A stretch of 21,927 bases of DNA from NCBI GenBank assembly GCA_011390455.1, contig JAABSI010000048.1, forward strand, positions 1-21,927, given 5' to 3'. Positions 13,310 through 21,197 of the stretch are shown here, piece by piece. How positions within the stretch are numbered: the stretch's first letter is position 1; each line of letters begins with the position of its first letter. Below the pieces are notes generated by a model. The model was not told the origin of the DNA. It saw only the letters and a program-made list of their open reading frames with translations, and made no database searches. A program made the position numbers and the translations under genes. Source of the DNA: Trueperaceae bacterium (lineage in GTDB: Bacteria; Deinococcota; Deinococci; Deinococcales; Trueperaceae).

Positions 13310-15626
13310 GGAGTTCCTCAAGTTGTCCGCCGCCACGGTGGGGGCGCTGGCGCTCGGCACCGACGCCCTGGCCCAGGGCCTCGGCGAGCGCATCCCCAAC
13401 CCGTTCCGCCGCATGCCCGGCAAGTGGTTCGACGACACCGTCACCACCACCTACTCGTACTGCGAGAACTGCTTCTGGAAGTGCGGCATCACGGCGTCCG
13501 TCTCCGGCGGCAAGGTGCGCAAGGTCGACGGCTACCTCGAGAACCCCAAGTCGCGCGGCATGCTCTGCCCGCGCGGTCAGGGCGCCGTCGCCCAGACCTA
13601 CGACCCCGACCGCCTCAAGCGCCCGCTCATCCGCGTCGAAGGCTCGGAGCGCGGCGAGGGTCGCTACCGCGAGGCGAGCTGGGACGAGGCGCTCGACTAC
13701 ATCGCCGAGAAGATGCAGGGGATCAAGACCGAGTACGGCACCGAGTCCGTCGCCTTCTTCGGCCACGGCTCGGGCGACAACTGGTTCGCCAGCTACCTCC
13801 CCGGCGCGTGGGGGAGCCCCAACGCCGCCAAACCCTCGGTCAGCCTCTGCACGGGGCCGCGCGAGACCGCCAGCCAGTACACCTTCGGCCGCGGGATCTC
13901 GGGGCACGAGCAGATCGACTGGGAAGAGACCGATTACATCGTCCTGATCGGCCACCACATCGGCGAGGACACCCACAACACCCAGCTGCAGGACTTCTCG
14001 ATGGCGCTCCAGCGGGGTGCCGAGCTCGTCGTCGTCGACCCGCGCTTCTCGGTCGCCGCCGCCAAGGCGAAGGACTGGCTCCCGGTCAAGCCCGGCACCG
14101 ACACCGCCCTGCTGCTCGCGTGGCTCAACGTCTTGGTCACCGAGGAGCTCTACGACGCCGCCTACCTCGAGAAGTACGCGATCGGCTTCGAGCAGCTCGT
14201 CGAGCACGTCCAGCAGTACACCCCCGAGTGGGCGGCCGAGATCACCGAGATCGACGCCTTCACCATCCGGCGCATCGCCCGCGAGATGGCCGCCAAGGCG
14301 CCGCGCGCCGTGCTCCCGGTCGGACGCCACGTGGTCTGGTACGGCGCCGACGACACCCACCGCATGCGGGCGCTCTACCTGGTCAACGTCCTGCTCGGGA
14401 ACTACGGCGTGGCGGGCGGCTACTACTTCTGCGACGCCCCCACCGTCGAGGCCTACCCCCACCCCGAACTGCCGCTCTCGCCGGCCTCGGGCGGCTGCGG
14501 TGGCGGCAGCACCGATGTGGTGGTCGACTCGCGCTTCCGCGATGCCGCCGACCGCGGCAAGTTCTTCGGCACGGCGACCGCCGTGCAGGAGCTGATCGAG
14601 CCGATGATCACGGGCGAGCCCTACCCGATCAAGGGGCTCTTCTCGTACGGCGTGAACCTGTTCCACTCGATCCCGATGGTCGAGCGCACCAAGGAAGCGG
14701 TCCGCAACCTCGACCTCTACGTCGCCATCGACGTCCTGCCGATGGAGCACGTGATGTGGGCCGACGTGATCCTGCCCGAGTGCACCTACCTCGAGCGCCA
14801 CGACGACCTGCTCCTGCAGGCGCACAAGACGCCCTTCATCAGCGCCCGTTTCCCGGCGATCGACCCGATGTACGACAGCAAGCCCGGCTGGTGGATCGCG
14901 CGCGAGCTCGGCTTCAAGCTCGGCCTGGGCGAGTACTTCCCCTGGGAGAACATCGAGGAGTACCTCGACCGCCGGCTTTCGTCGATCGGCTCGAGCCTCG
15001 AGGCGATGAAGGAGCAGGGCACGATCGTCCGCCGCGGACGCCCCTACTTCGCCGACCTCGAGCGCTTCAACATCAACCCCATCGGCACGCCCTCGGGCAA
15101 GATCGAGATCTACTCCGAGCGCTTCGCGGAGGCCGGCCTCGACCCGATGCCGGTGTTCGTCGAGCCGATGCCGGTGCCCTCCGGCCAGTACCGCCTGCTC
15201 TACGGCCGCAGCCCGGTGCACACCTTCGCCCGCACCCACAACAACCCGATCCTCATGGAGATGCACTCCGAGAACGAGGTCTGGCTCTCGACCACCGAGG
15301 CGCGCCGGCTGGGCGTCGCCCAGGGCGAGTACGTCTACCTCGAGGGCGACGGCGGCGTGCGCGAAGGCCCGGTGCGCGCCCTGGTCACCGAGCGGATCCG
15401 CAACGACTGCATCTACCTGGTCCACGGCTTCGGCCACAAGGCGCCGCTGATGAAGCTCGCGCACGGCCGCGGCGCCAGCGACACCCACCTGCAGACCCGC
15501 TACGACCTCGATCCGGTCTCCGGCGGCGCCGGCCTCCGCAACAACTTCGTCCGGATCGTTCCCGGGGCGCCCAACCCGCGCCACCCCAGCATCGCATCCA
15601 TGGTGCGTGAAAGGAGCCAAGCATGA
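13293..15626 (+). CDS. psrA: Polysulfide/thiosulfate reductase catalytic subunit, Tat-exported
   Basis: PsrA reduces polysulfide (or thiosulfate in PhsA) at a bis-MGD molybdenum site on the outside of the membrane. The 777-residue product shows a short Tat signal KRREFLKLSAATVGALAL at residues 4-21, a [4Fe-4S] motif with Cys57, Cys60, Cys64 and Cys92, the candidate Mo ligand Cys186 in SVSLCTGPRETASQY, and C-terminal GRSPVHTFARTHNNPIL, characteristic of PsrA/PhsA. The length matches the family (about 760 residues). The GTG at 13293 is chosen for the AGGAGGT at 13281-13287 and for the placement of the twin arginines. It overlaps the chaperone gene by 17 bases and the psrB gene by ATGA. Sequence alone does not separate polysulfide from thiosulfate as the main substrate; the downstream rhodanese favours a sulfane-sulfur substrate. 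Confidence 0.9.
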   Translation: MKLKRREFLKLSAATVGALALGTDALAQGLGERIPNPFRRMPGKWFDDTVTTTYSYCENCFWKCGITASVSGGKVRKVDGYLENPKSRGMLCPRGQGAVAQTYDPDRLKRPLIRVEGSERGEGRYREASWDEALDYIAEKMQGIKTEYGTESVAFFGHGSGDNWFASYLPGAWGSPNAAKPSVSLCTGPRETASQYTFGRGISGHEQIDWEETDYIVLIGHHIGEDTHNTQLQDFSMALQRGAELVVVDPRFSVAAAKAKDWLPVKPGTDTALLLAWLNVLVTEELYDAAYLEKYAIGFEQLVEHVQQYTPEWAAEITEIDAFTIRRIAREMAAKAPRAVLPVGRHVVWYGADDTHRMRALYLVNVLLGNYGVAGGYYFCDAPTVEAYPHPELPLSPASGGCGGGSTDVVVDSRFRDAADRGKFFGTATAVQELIEPMITGEPYPIKGLFSYGVNLFHSIPMVERTKEAVRNLDLYVAIDVLPMEHVMWADVILPECTYLERHDDLLLQAHKTPFISARFPAIDPMYDSKPGWWIARELGFKLGLGEYFPWENIEEYLDRRLSSIGSSLEAMKEQGTIVRRGRPYFADLERFNINPIGTPSGKIEIYSERFAEAGLDPMPVFVEPMPVPSGQYRLLYGRSPVHTFARTHNNPILMEMHSENEVWLSTTEARRLGVAQGEYVYLEGDGGVREGPVRALVTERIRNDCIYLVHGFGHKAPLMKLAHGRGASDTHLQTRYDLDPVSGGAGLRNNFVRIVPGAPNPRHPSIASMVRERSQA

Positions 15627-16210
15627 CCCGCTTGGCGATGGCGATCGACCTCGCCTCGTGCGTCGGCTGCGCCGCCTGCTCGGTGGCCTGCAAGGTCGAG
15701 AACGAGGTCCCCCTGGGCGTGAACCGCCTCTGGATCCGCACGACCGAGATGGGGACCTTCCCGAACCTCACGGTCGAGATGCGCCCCGAGGCCTGCCTGC
15801 ACTGCGAGAACCCCCCGTGCGTGCCCGTGTGCCCCACCGGCTGCTGCTTCGTCCGCGAGGACGGCATCGTCGACATCGAGCCGCACAAGTGCATCGGGTG
15901 CAGCGCATGCATCGCGGCCTGCCCGTACGACGCGCGCTACATGCACCCCGATGGGTACGTGAGCAAGTGCGACTTCTGCAAGCACCGCGTCGAAGAAGGC
16001 CGGATGCCGGCGTGCGTCGAGACCTGCCCGACCCTGTGCCGCACCTTCGGCGACCTCGACGACCCGAACAGCTCGGTGTCGGTCGCGATCGCGAACGCGA
16101 AGCGCGTCGACGTGCTCCGGCCCGGGCTCGGGACGGCGCCCAAGCTCTACTACCTCAACGCCCCCGCCCGCTACGGGCTCGTGGGCGAAGAAGGGGCCCG
16201 GAACGCATGA
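15623..16210 (+). CDS. psrB: Polysulfide reductase Fe-S subunit
   Basis: This 195-residue electron-transfer subunit links PsrC and PsrA. It has four regular cysteine groups at 13/16/19/23, 58/61/66/70, 90/93/96/100 and 116/119/131/135, each able to hold a [4Fe-4S] cluster. There is no signal peptide, so it presumably travels with the Tat-exported PsrA. From memory the segments MAIDL.SCVGCAAC and CLHCENPPCVPVCPTG closely match Thermus PsrB. The start overlaps the psrA stop (ATGA) and has AAGGAG upstream; the stop overlaps the psrC start (ATGA). Confidence 0.93.
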   Translation: MTRLAMAIDLASCVGCAACSVACKVENEVPLGVNRLWIRTTEMGTFPNLTVEMRPEACLHCENPPCVPVCPTGCCFVREDGIVDIEPHKCIGCSACIAACPYDARYMHPDGYVSKCDFCKHRVEEGRMPACVETCPTLCRTFGDLDDPNSSVSVAIANAKRVDVLRPGLGTAPKLYYLNAPARYGLVGEEGARNA

Positions 16211-17001
16211 ACGAGATCTGGTACGGCCTCCCATACTCCGGCCACTTCTGGCACTGGCCGACGCTGATCCACTTCGCGCTGGTCGCGTTGGCCGGCGGCG
16301 CTGCGGTGGTCACGGCCGTGGCGGCGTGGACCCAGCACCCCAAGGTGCGCCTCTACGCGCTCGTGACGATGATCTTCATCGTCCTCGACCTGTTCACCCT
16401 GTGGCTCGAGTCGCCGGCGCGCTTCCGCTTCACGCACGTGTGGCTCTTCCTCACCTTCACGCCGACCGCCCCCATCTGGGTGGGCGCGTGGGGCCTGATC
16501 CTCTCGATGGGCTCGGCCTTCTTCCTCTGGATCGCCAAGGGGCCGCGGCTCCTGTGGGCCGCCGGCATCACCGTCGGTGCGGCGCTCGCCATGTACTACC
16601 CGGGCTGGGCCCTCGCGGCCAACATCAACCGGCCGCTCTGGACCCCGCTCCTGATCCTCCTCTTCCCGCTCACCGGCATGACCACGGTCGTCGCGATCGC
16701 GGCGCTGCTCAAGCAGCCGTGGGCGGCCCGCTTCCTGACCCCGCTCAGCCTCTCGAGCGCCGCCGTCGCCGCCGTCTACCTGATCGGCCTCGCGCTCGGG
16801 AACGCCGAGACCCGCCAGGCCTTCGAGGTCTTCTGGCAGCACGACGGCCTCCTGCTGATCGGCGCCCTCGTCCTCCTCGTCGCCACCCCGGTGCTCGTGC
16901 GCCGGGTCCCCTTGGCCGCCGCCGTCCTCCCCTTGGTCGGCGCCACGGTCGTTCGCAGCTTGATCGTCGAAGGCGGTCAAGCCCAGTTCTTCGGGTTCTA
17001 G
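16207..17001 (+). CDS. psrC: Polysulfide reductase membrane anchor, quinol-oxidising NrfD family
   Basis: PsrC binds menaquinol in the membrane and feeds electrons to PsrB. The 264-residue product has eight likely transmembrane helices, opening with WYGLPYSGHFWHWPTLIHFALVAL-type sequence and containing LWLESPARFRFTHVWLFLTF and PTAPIWVGAWG. These segments match the Thermus PsrC family as I recall it, including early histidines (13, 16 and 22) in the area of the quinone site. The start overlaps psrB (ATGA). A 38-base gap separates it from the rhodanese gene, which has its own ribosome site. Confidence 0.92.
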   Translation: MNEIWYGLPYSGHFWHWPTLIHFALVALAGGAAVVTAVAAWTQHPKVRLYALVTMIFIVLDLFTLWLESPARFRFTHVWLFLTFTPTAPIWVGAWGLILSMGSAFFLWIAKGPRLLWAAGITVGAALAMYYPGWALAANINRPLWTPLLILLFPLTGMTTVVAIAALLKQPWAARFLTPLSLSSAAVAAVYLIGLALGNAETRQAFEVFWQHDGLLLIGALVLLVATPVLVRRVPLAAAVLPLVGATVVRSLIVEGGQAQFFGF

Positions 17002-17039
17002 GGCGCCCAAGCGTCCTTGCCGAAAGGAGTCCTACCAGA

Positions 17040-17468
17040 ATGAAACGCTTCCTGCTCGTCCTCGCCACCGCCCTCCTCGCCTCCGGTGCCTTCGCTCAGA
17101 CGGCCGCCACCGACCAGTTCGGCACCATCATCAACGACGCCTCCCAGCAGGGCTGGCTCCAGATCAACGTCGAGAACTCCGCGAACTTCATCTTCGAGGT
17201 CGAACCCTTCCTGCTCGACGTGCGCAGCGAAGAAGAGTTCGCCGCTGGCCACCTCGAGGGCGCCGTCCTGGTCCCCGTCACCCAGCTCTCCGAGCGTCTG
17301 GGCGAGCTCCCCGAGGACCTGAGCACCCCGATGATCGTCTACTGCGCCGCCGGCACCCGCGGCAACTTCGCCCTCGCGCTCCTGAAGCTCGCCGGCTACG
17401 AGAACGTCCGCAACATGTCGGGCGGGTTCAACGCCTGGAAGGAAGCCGGCTTCCCGTACGCCGAGTGA
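17040..17468 (+). CDS. Exported single-domain rhodanese (sulfurtransferase), Sud-like by context
   Basis: This small periplasmic protein (142 residues) probably carries sulfane sulfur. Seen: a signal peptide MKRFLLVLATALLASGAFAQ cut near residue 19 or 20, then a rhodanese domain from about residue 50 with LLDVRSEEEFAAGHLEGAV and the active-site loop YCAAGTRG, with catalytic Cys102, ending in SGGFNAWKEAGFP. An AAAGGAG site at 17023-17029 sets the ATG at 17040. It is the last gene of the torD-psrABC operon, before a strong terminator. In Wolinella, the unrelated-operon protein Sud binds polysulfide sulfur and passes it to PsrA; a similar job here is inferred from location, export and fold. Detoxifying thiosulfate or cyanide is the alternative. 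Confidence 0.9.
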   Translation: MKRFLLVLATALLASGAFAQTAATDQFGTIINDASQQGWLQINVENSANFIFEVEPFLLDVRSEEEFAAGHLEGAVLVPVTQLSERLGELPEDLSTPMIVYCAAGTRGNFALALLKLAGYENVRNMSGGFNAWKEAGFPYAE

Positions 17469-17490
17469 CCTGAACGCACGACCATGACTC

Positions 17491-17521
17491 GGCGACCCCC
17501 GCGCGATGCGCGGGGGTCGCC
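17491..17521. terminator. Hairpin terminator between convergent operons
   Basis: Bases 17491-17504 and 17508-17521 form a perfect 14-base-pair GC-rich stem around the loop GAT. It begins 22 bases after the rhodanese stop and lies 43 bases from the end of the DUF4386 gene on the other strand, so it may stop transcription from both sides. A moderately T-rich stretch follows on the plus strand. Confidence 0.82.
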
Positions 17522-17564
17522 GTCCTCTTGGTCTTCGGTCCCGACCCTCCGGCCGGGTTCGCCG

Positions 17565-18296
17565 TCACGCCGGCTCGGTGAGGGCCCGCGCGTAGCGGGC
17601 GCGCCAGGCGTCGACGTGCACGCCCTTCGCCAGCAGCCAGCCCATGAGCAGGAGCTCGCCCACGAAGGTGAACTCGCTGAGGACGAAGCCGACGTCCGGC
17701 GCGAGGGCCGCGATGAACACGTCCACCAGGTATCCGACGCCCGCGAGCGCCACCAACCAGCCGACCACCTTGGGGACGAAGCCCGAGCGCACGATCAGGG
17801 CGCCGAGCGGCAGCAGCCAGAGCCCGAAGAAGACCTGGGCCACGACGCCGTACCCGAAGCCGTGGAGGTCGAGGAACAGGCTGGCGAGGGCCTCGCGCTG
17901 CGCAGGCTCGAAGGCCGCCGTCCAGGCCCCGCCGTCGAGCACGAACAGGGCCGCCCCCTGGTGGACCATGTTCAGGGCGGTGAGGCCGACCGCGAGCAGG
18001 ACGAGGACCACCATGACCACCGCGTGGCGGCGCTGGACGACCTTGAGCAGGTCGAAGAGCGCGAGGGCGAGGAAGACGAAGACGACCTGGCCCAGGAGCT
18101 CCGCGACGATCCCGACGCGGAACAGCCCGGCGCTCGCGAGCAGGTTCTGGGCGGTGGCCGCGGCGTCGCCGGGGACGATCAGGCGCTGGCGGACCCCGAA
18201 CTCGGCGAAGCCGCCGCAGATCGCCAGGATCAGGTAGAAGACGCCGGCGAGCCGAGCGGTGGCGGCGATCGAGAGGGTGCTAAAGGGCTTGGGCAT
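17565..18296 (-). CDS. DUF4386 family membrane protein
   Basis: This 243-residue integral membrane protein has about six hydrophobic helices. The opening ATARLAGVFYLILAICGGFAEFGVR, the segment GLFRVGIVAELLGQVVFVFLALALFDLL and LDLHGFGYGVVAQVFFGLWLLPLG fit DUF4386 (PF14329), a family of unknown function. The ATG at 18296 is chosen because AGGAGG lies just upstream on the minus strand and the membrane segment starts soon after; the frame is open further upstream but that stretch is proline-rich and unlike the family. The gene lies 133 bases after the MalT-like regulator on the same strand, and the gap carries three 13-base direct repeats, so it may be that regulator's target. Confidence 0.82.
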   Translation of the reverse strand: MPKPFSTLSIAATARLAGVFYLILAICGGFAEFGVRQRLIVPGDAAATAQNLLASAGLFRVGIVAELLGQVVFVFLALALFDLLKVVQRRHAVVMVVLVLLAVGLTALNMVHQGAALFVLDGGAWTAAFEPAQREALASLFLDLHGFGYGVVAQVFFGLWLLPLGALIVRSGFVPKVVGWLVALAGVGYLVDVFIAALAPDVGFVLSEFTFVGELLLMGWLLAKGVHVDAWRARYARALTEPA

Positions 18297-18325
18297 GGGG
18301 GTCCTCCTGAGGGGGTCGATGGGGT

Positions 18326-18342
18326 TCCCGCGGGGTGCGGGA
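18326..18342. repeat. Short inverted repeat upstream of the DUF4386 gene
   Basis: TCCCGC and GCGGGA pair perfectly around GGGGT, about 30 bases upstream of the ATG on the minus strand. It may form a small leader hairpin. In DNA this rich in G and C a six-base stem can arise by chance. Confidence 0.25.
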
Positions 18343-18381
18343 TCCGACGTCGACGACCCTAGGGGCGGACGTGGGGAGCCC

Positions 18382-18420
18382 GCATCCCCAAGCCACGTCC
18401 CCAAGCCGCCTGCCCAAGTC
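18382..18420 (-). promoter_or_regulatory. Three tandem 13-base direct repeats, candidate operator of the MalT-like regulator
   Basis: Read on the minus strand, three consecutive 13-base units share the core CTTGGG: GACTTGGGCAGGC, GGCTTGGGGACGT and GGCTTGGGGATGC. The cores recur exactly every 13 bases. They lie just after the stop of the regulator gene and about 85-125 bases upstream of the DUF4386 start, where an activator would bind. MalT itself binds G-rich asymmetric sites as direct repeats, so this layout suits the neighbouring regulator, but the pairing is inferred. Confidence 0.45.
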
Positions 18421-18429
18421 TTGGAGCGG

Positions 18430-21147
18430 TCAGGCCAGGTCGAGCGCGTCCGCCCGCGCGATGGCCTCGCGGCGGCCGTGCACGTCGAGCTTCGCGTAGA
18501 TGCTCTTGGTGTGCGAGCGGAGCGTGTGCACCGACATCGCCAGCTCGCGCGCGATCTGCGGGCCGGTCAGGGCGCTGCGCAGCAGCCGCAGCACGTCGCG
18601 TTCGCGGTCGCTCAGCGACTCGACGAGGTCTCGACGCACCCGGGGGCGGTCCCCGGCGTCGCGCAGGTCGCCCAGCAGCCGGCGTACGAAGGCACGCGGC
18701 GCCCCCTGGCGGGCGGCGACGTGGAGCAGTCGCCCCATGGCCGGGCCCTCGGCGACGAAGACCGCCTGGTGCCCCTCGGGCTCCGCCTGGCGCAGCGCCT
18801 CGGTGAGCGACGCGATGGCGCCGGCGGCGTCGCCGCCCGCCTGCGCGACGAGCGCCTGGAGCGCGAGCGCCTCGACGAGCGTTCCGGTCCGGCCCGCGGC
18901 GCCCGCCGCGGCCACGACCTGCGCCAGCAGCGCGCTCGCCCGGGCGAGGGTCGCCTCGTCCCCCTCGAGCCGGAAGTCGGCGAGGCCCACCCGCGCGGCG
19001 GTGAGCCAGGTGTACTCGTCGACGTAGCCGGGCGGTCCGGCGAACCCGTCGCCGTCCGCCTCGGCCCAGGCTCGCGCCTCCGCCCAGCGACCCTGCGCCA
19101 ACCAGACGCGGGTACGGATCGCGCCCGCCGGCCGCACGTCCGGGACGGGGCCCATCACCTGGTTCCGCTCCGCCTCGTCGAGCCGGGCGTGGGCGGCCTC
19201 GGCGTCGCCCAGCGCGAGTGCGACGCGGGCGTACGCGGCCGCCAGGCGGCCCGCGTCCCCCGGCAGGACGGCGTCGTTGCCCAGCGCCTCGGCGGTGCGC
19301 GCGTGCGCGCGGGCGCCGTCGGGGTCGCCGATCGCGACGAGGACCTCGGCCAGCCCGACGTGCAGCTCGGCCATGCCGGGCAGGGTCGGGTCGCCGGCCC
19401 GCGCGGCCTCGTCGAGCGCCTCCTCGAAGGCCACGCGCGCCTCGCGGAGGCGGCCCTGGGCCGTGAGCACGTCGCCGATCGCGAAGGTGAAGCTCAGGGC
19501 GGCGGCGGCGTCGCCGAGCGTGCGGAACCCCGCCATCCCGGTGCGCAGCGCCGCCAGCGCCTCGTCCAGGTCGCCGCGGGCCCAGTACGTCAAGCCCAGG
19601 AGGCCCGCCGGCAGGGCGGCCACGCCGGGGTCGCCGTCGGGTGCGAGCTCGAGCGCCTGGCGGGCGTGGGCCTCGGCTCCCTTCGCGTCGCCCAGGGCTT
19701 GCGCCATGTAGGCGCGCGCGGCGGCGAGGCGCGCGGGCACCGACCGGAGGGCCAGCGCGTCGGCGACGTCGCGTGCGGTGGATGCGGCTGCGGTGGCCGC
19801 GTCCTCGCCTGCGCGGACCTCGAGCCATCCTTCGACGTCGCGGAGCCACCGGGTGGCGCCGTCGAGGTCGCCCTCCTCCAAGCGCCCCCACGCCATGCCG
19901 AGCGCCACGACCGGTCGAGCGCGGAGCGCTGCCTCGGGCAAGGGCGCGGCCCACGTCCGCCACGCAGGGGTCTGGTACGCGCGGTCCATCGACCGCCACG
20001 CCCCCTCGAGCAGCCGCACGGCGCGATCGACGTCGCCGGCCGCGCGGGCGTGGTGGATGGCCTCGCCCATCGAGCCCTGCGCCGCGAACCAGTCGCTCGC
20101 GCGCAGATGGAGGGCCGCGCGATCGACGTTGCCCGCTCGCGCCGCGGCGGCTCGCAAGGCGTCGGCGAACAGCGTGTGGAACCGATACCAGCGACGTTCG
20201 TCGTCGAGGGGCACGAGGAACAGGTGCGCGCGCTCGAGGTGGGCGAGCATGGCGGTGCCGTCGTCGCCGCCGGTCAGCGCGTCGCAGAGCGGCCCGCACA
20301 GGCGATCGAGCACGGAGACCGCGAGCAGGAAGACCCGCACCCGCTCCGGCTGGCGCGCCAACACCTCGAGGGTCAGGTAGTCGACCACGTGCCGGTGGCC
20401 CCCGGTGAAGGAGCGCACGAACGCGGCAGCGTCCTCGCGTCCGTGCAGCGACAGCGCCGCGAGCTGGAGACCCGCGACCCAGCCCTCCGTGCGGGCCTGG
20501 AGCTCGCGTGCGTCGGCCGGCGTCACCGCGAGGCCCATCGAGCCCGTGAGGAAGCTCGCGGCCTCGTCGGCATCGAAGCGGAGGTCTTCGGCGCGCAGCT
20601 CGAGGACCTGGCCGCGCGCCCGCATTCGCGCGATGGGCAGGTTCGGCTCGGTCCTTGTCGTGAGGACCACGCGCAACCGTGGAGGCGCGTGCTCGACGAG
20701 GAAGGTCGTCAGCTCCGCGATGGCGTCGACGTCCACCAGGTGGTAGTCGTCGAGCACGAGCGTGAGGGGATCCGTGCCGGCGGCCAGCTCGTTGACGAGG
20801 CTGGTCGCGGCGTCGATCGGTGCCGGCGGTGGCGCGGCGTGCAGGGCGCGGAGCGTGCGCTCGCCCAGGTGCGGCTCGACGCGCTGCACCGCCGCGATCA
20901 CGTACGCGAGGAAGCGCAGCGGCGCCTGGTCGTTCTCGTCGAGCGACAGCCAGGCGACCGGGACGCGGGTGCGGGCGATCCACGCGGCGACCAACGTCGA
21001 CTTGCCGAACCCCGCGGGCGCCGCGACCACCGTCAGCCGTTGGCGGGCGCCCGCCTCGAGGCGCGCCGCCAGGCCTGGACGTGGCAGGACGTCCGGGCGC
21101 ACCGGTGGCGCGAACAGCTTCGTGGCGAGGAACGGGGTCGGGGCCAT
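18430..21147 (-). CDS. MalT-like ATP-dependent LuxR-family transcriptional regulator (LAL/STAND type)
   Basis: This 905-residue cytoplasmic regulator has the three-part MalT plan. Residues about 20-340 form a STAND NTPase: Walker A PAGFGKST at 44-51, Walker B LTLVLDDYH at 128-136 and the RFHTLFADALR segment typical of MalT proteins. The alanine-rich middle (about 345-820) reads as TPR-like helical repeats that would sense a ligand. The last about 62 residues (SLSDRERDVLRLL through VHTLRSHTKSIYAKLDVHGR) are a LuxR helix-turn-helix. Such proteins oligomerise with ATP and inducer and then activate transcription. The inducer is unknown. The ATG at 21147 begins the usual LATKLFAPP family opening. 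It lies 50 bases after the arsenite permease gene on the same strand, so co-transcription is possible; its likeliest target is the DUF4386 gene. Confidence 0.92.
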   Translation of the reverse strand: MAPTPFLATKLFAPPVRPDVLPRPGLAARLEAGARQRLTVVAAPAGFGKSTLVAAWIARTRVPVAWLSLDENDQAPLRFLAYVIAAVQRVEPHLGERTLRALHAAPPPAPIDAATSLVNELAAGTDPLTLVLDDYHLVDVDAIAELTTFLVEHAPPRLRVVLTTRTEPNLPIARMRARGQVLELRAEDLRFDADEAASFLTGSMGLAVTPADARELQARTEGWVAGLQLAALSLHGREDAAAFVRSFTGGHRHVVDYLTLEVLARQPERVRVFLLAVSVLDRLCGPLCDALTGGDDGTAMLAHLERAHLFLVPLDDERRWYRFHTLFADALRAAAARAGNVDRAALHLRASDWFAAQGSMGEAIHHARAAGDVDRAVRLLEGAWRSMDRAYQTPAWRTWAAPLPEAALRARPVVALGMAWGRLEEGDLDGATRWLRDVEGWLEVRAGEDAATAAASTARDVADALALRSVPARLAAARAYMAQALGDAKGAEAHARQALELAPDGDPGVAALPAGLLGLTYWARGDLDEALAALRTGMAGFRTLGDAAAALSFTFAIGDVLTAQGRLREARVAFEEALDEAARAGDPTLPGMAELHVGLAEVLVAIGDPDGARAHARTAEALGNDAVLPGDAGRLAAAYARVALALGDAEAAHARLDEAERNQVMGPVPDVRPAGAIRTRVWLAQGRWAEARAWAEADGDGFAGPPGYVDEYTWLTAARVGLADFRLEGDEATLARASALLAQVVAAAGAAGRTGTLVEALALQALVAQAGGDAAGAIASLTEALRQAEPEGHQAVFVAEGPAMGRLLHVAARQGAPRAFVRRLLGDLRDAGDRPRVRRDLVESLSDRERDVLRLLRSALTGPQIARELAMSVHTLRSHTKSIYAKLDVHGRREAIARADALDLA

Positions 21148-21197
21148 GGCGGTGCCTCGACCCTACAACCGCCGGGCGTCGTGCCGGCCGCACACGC

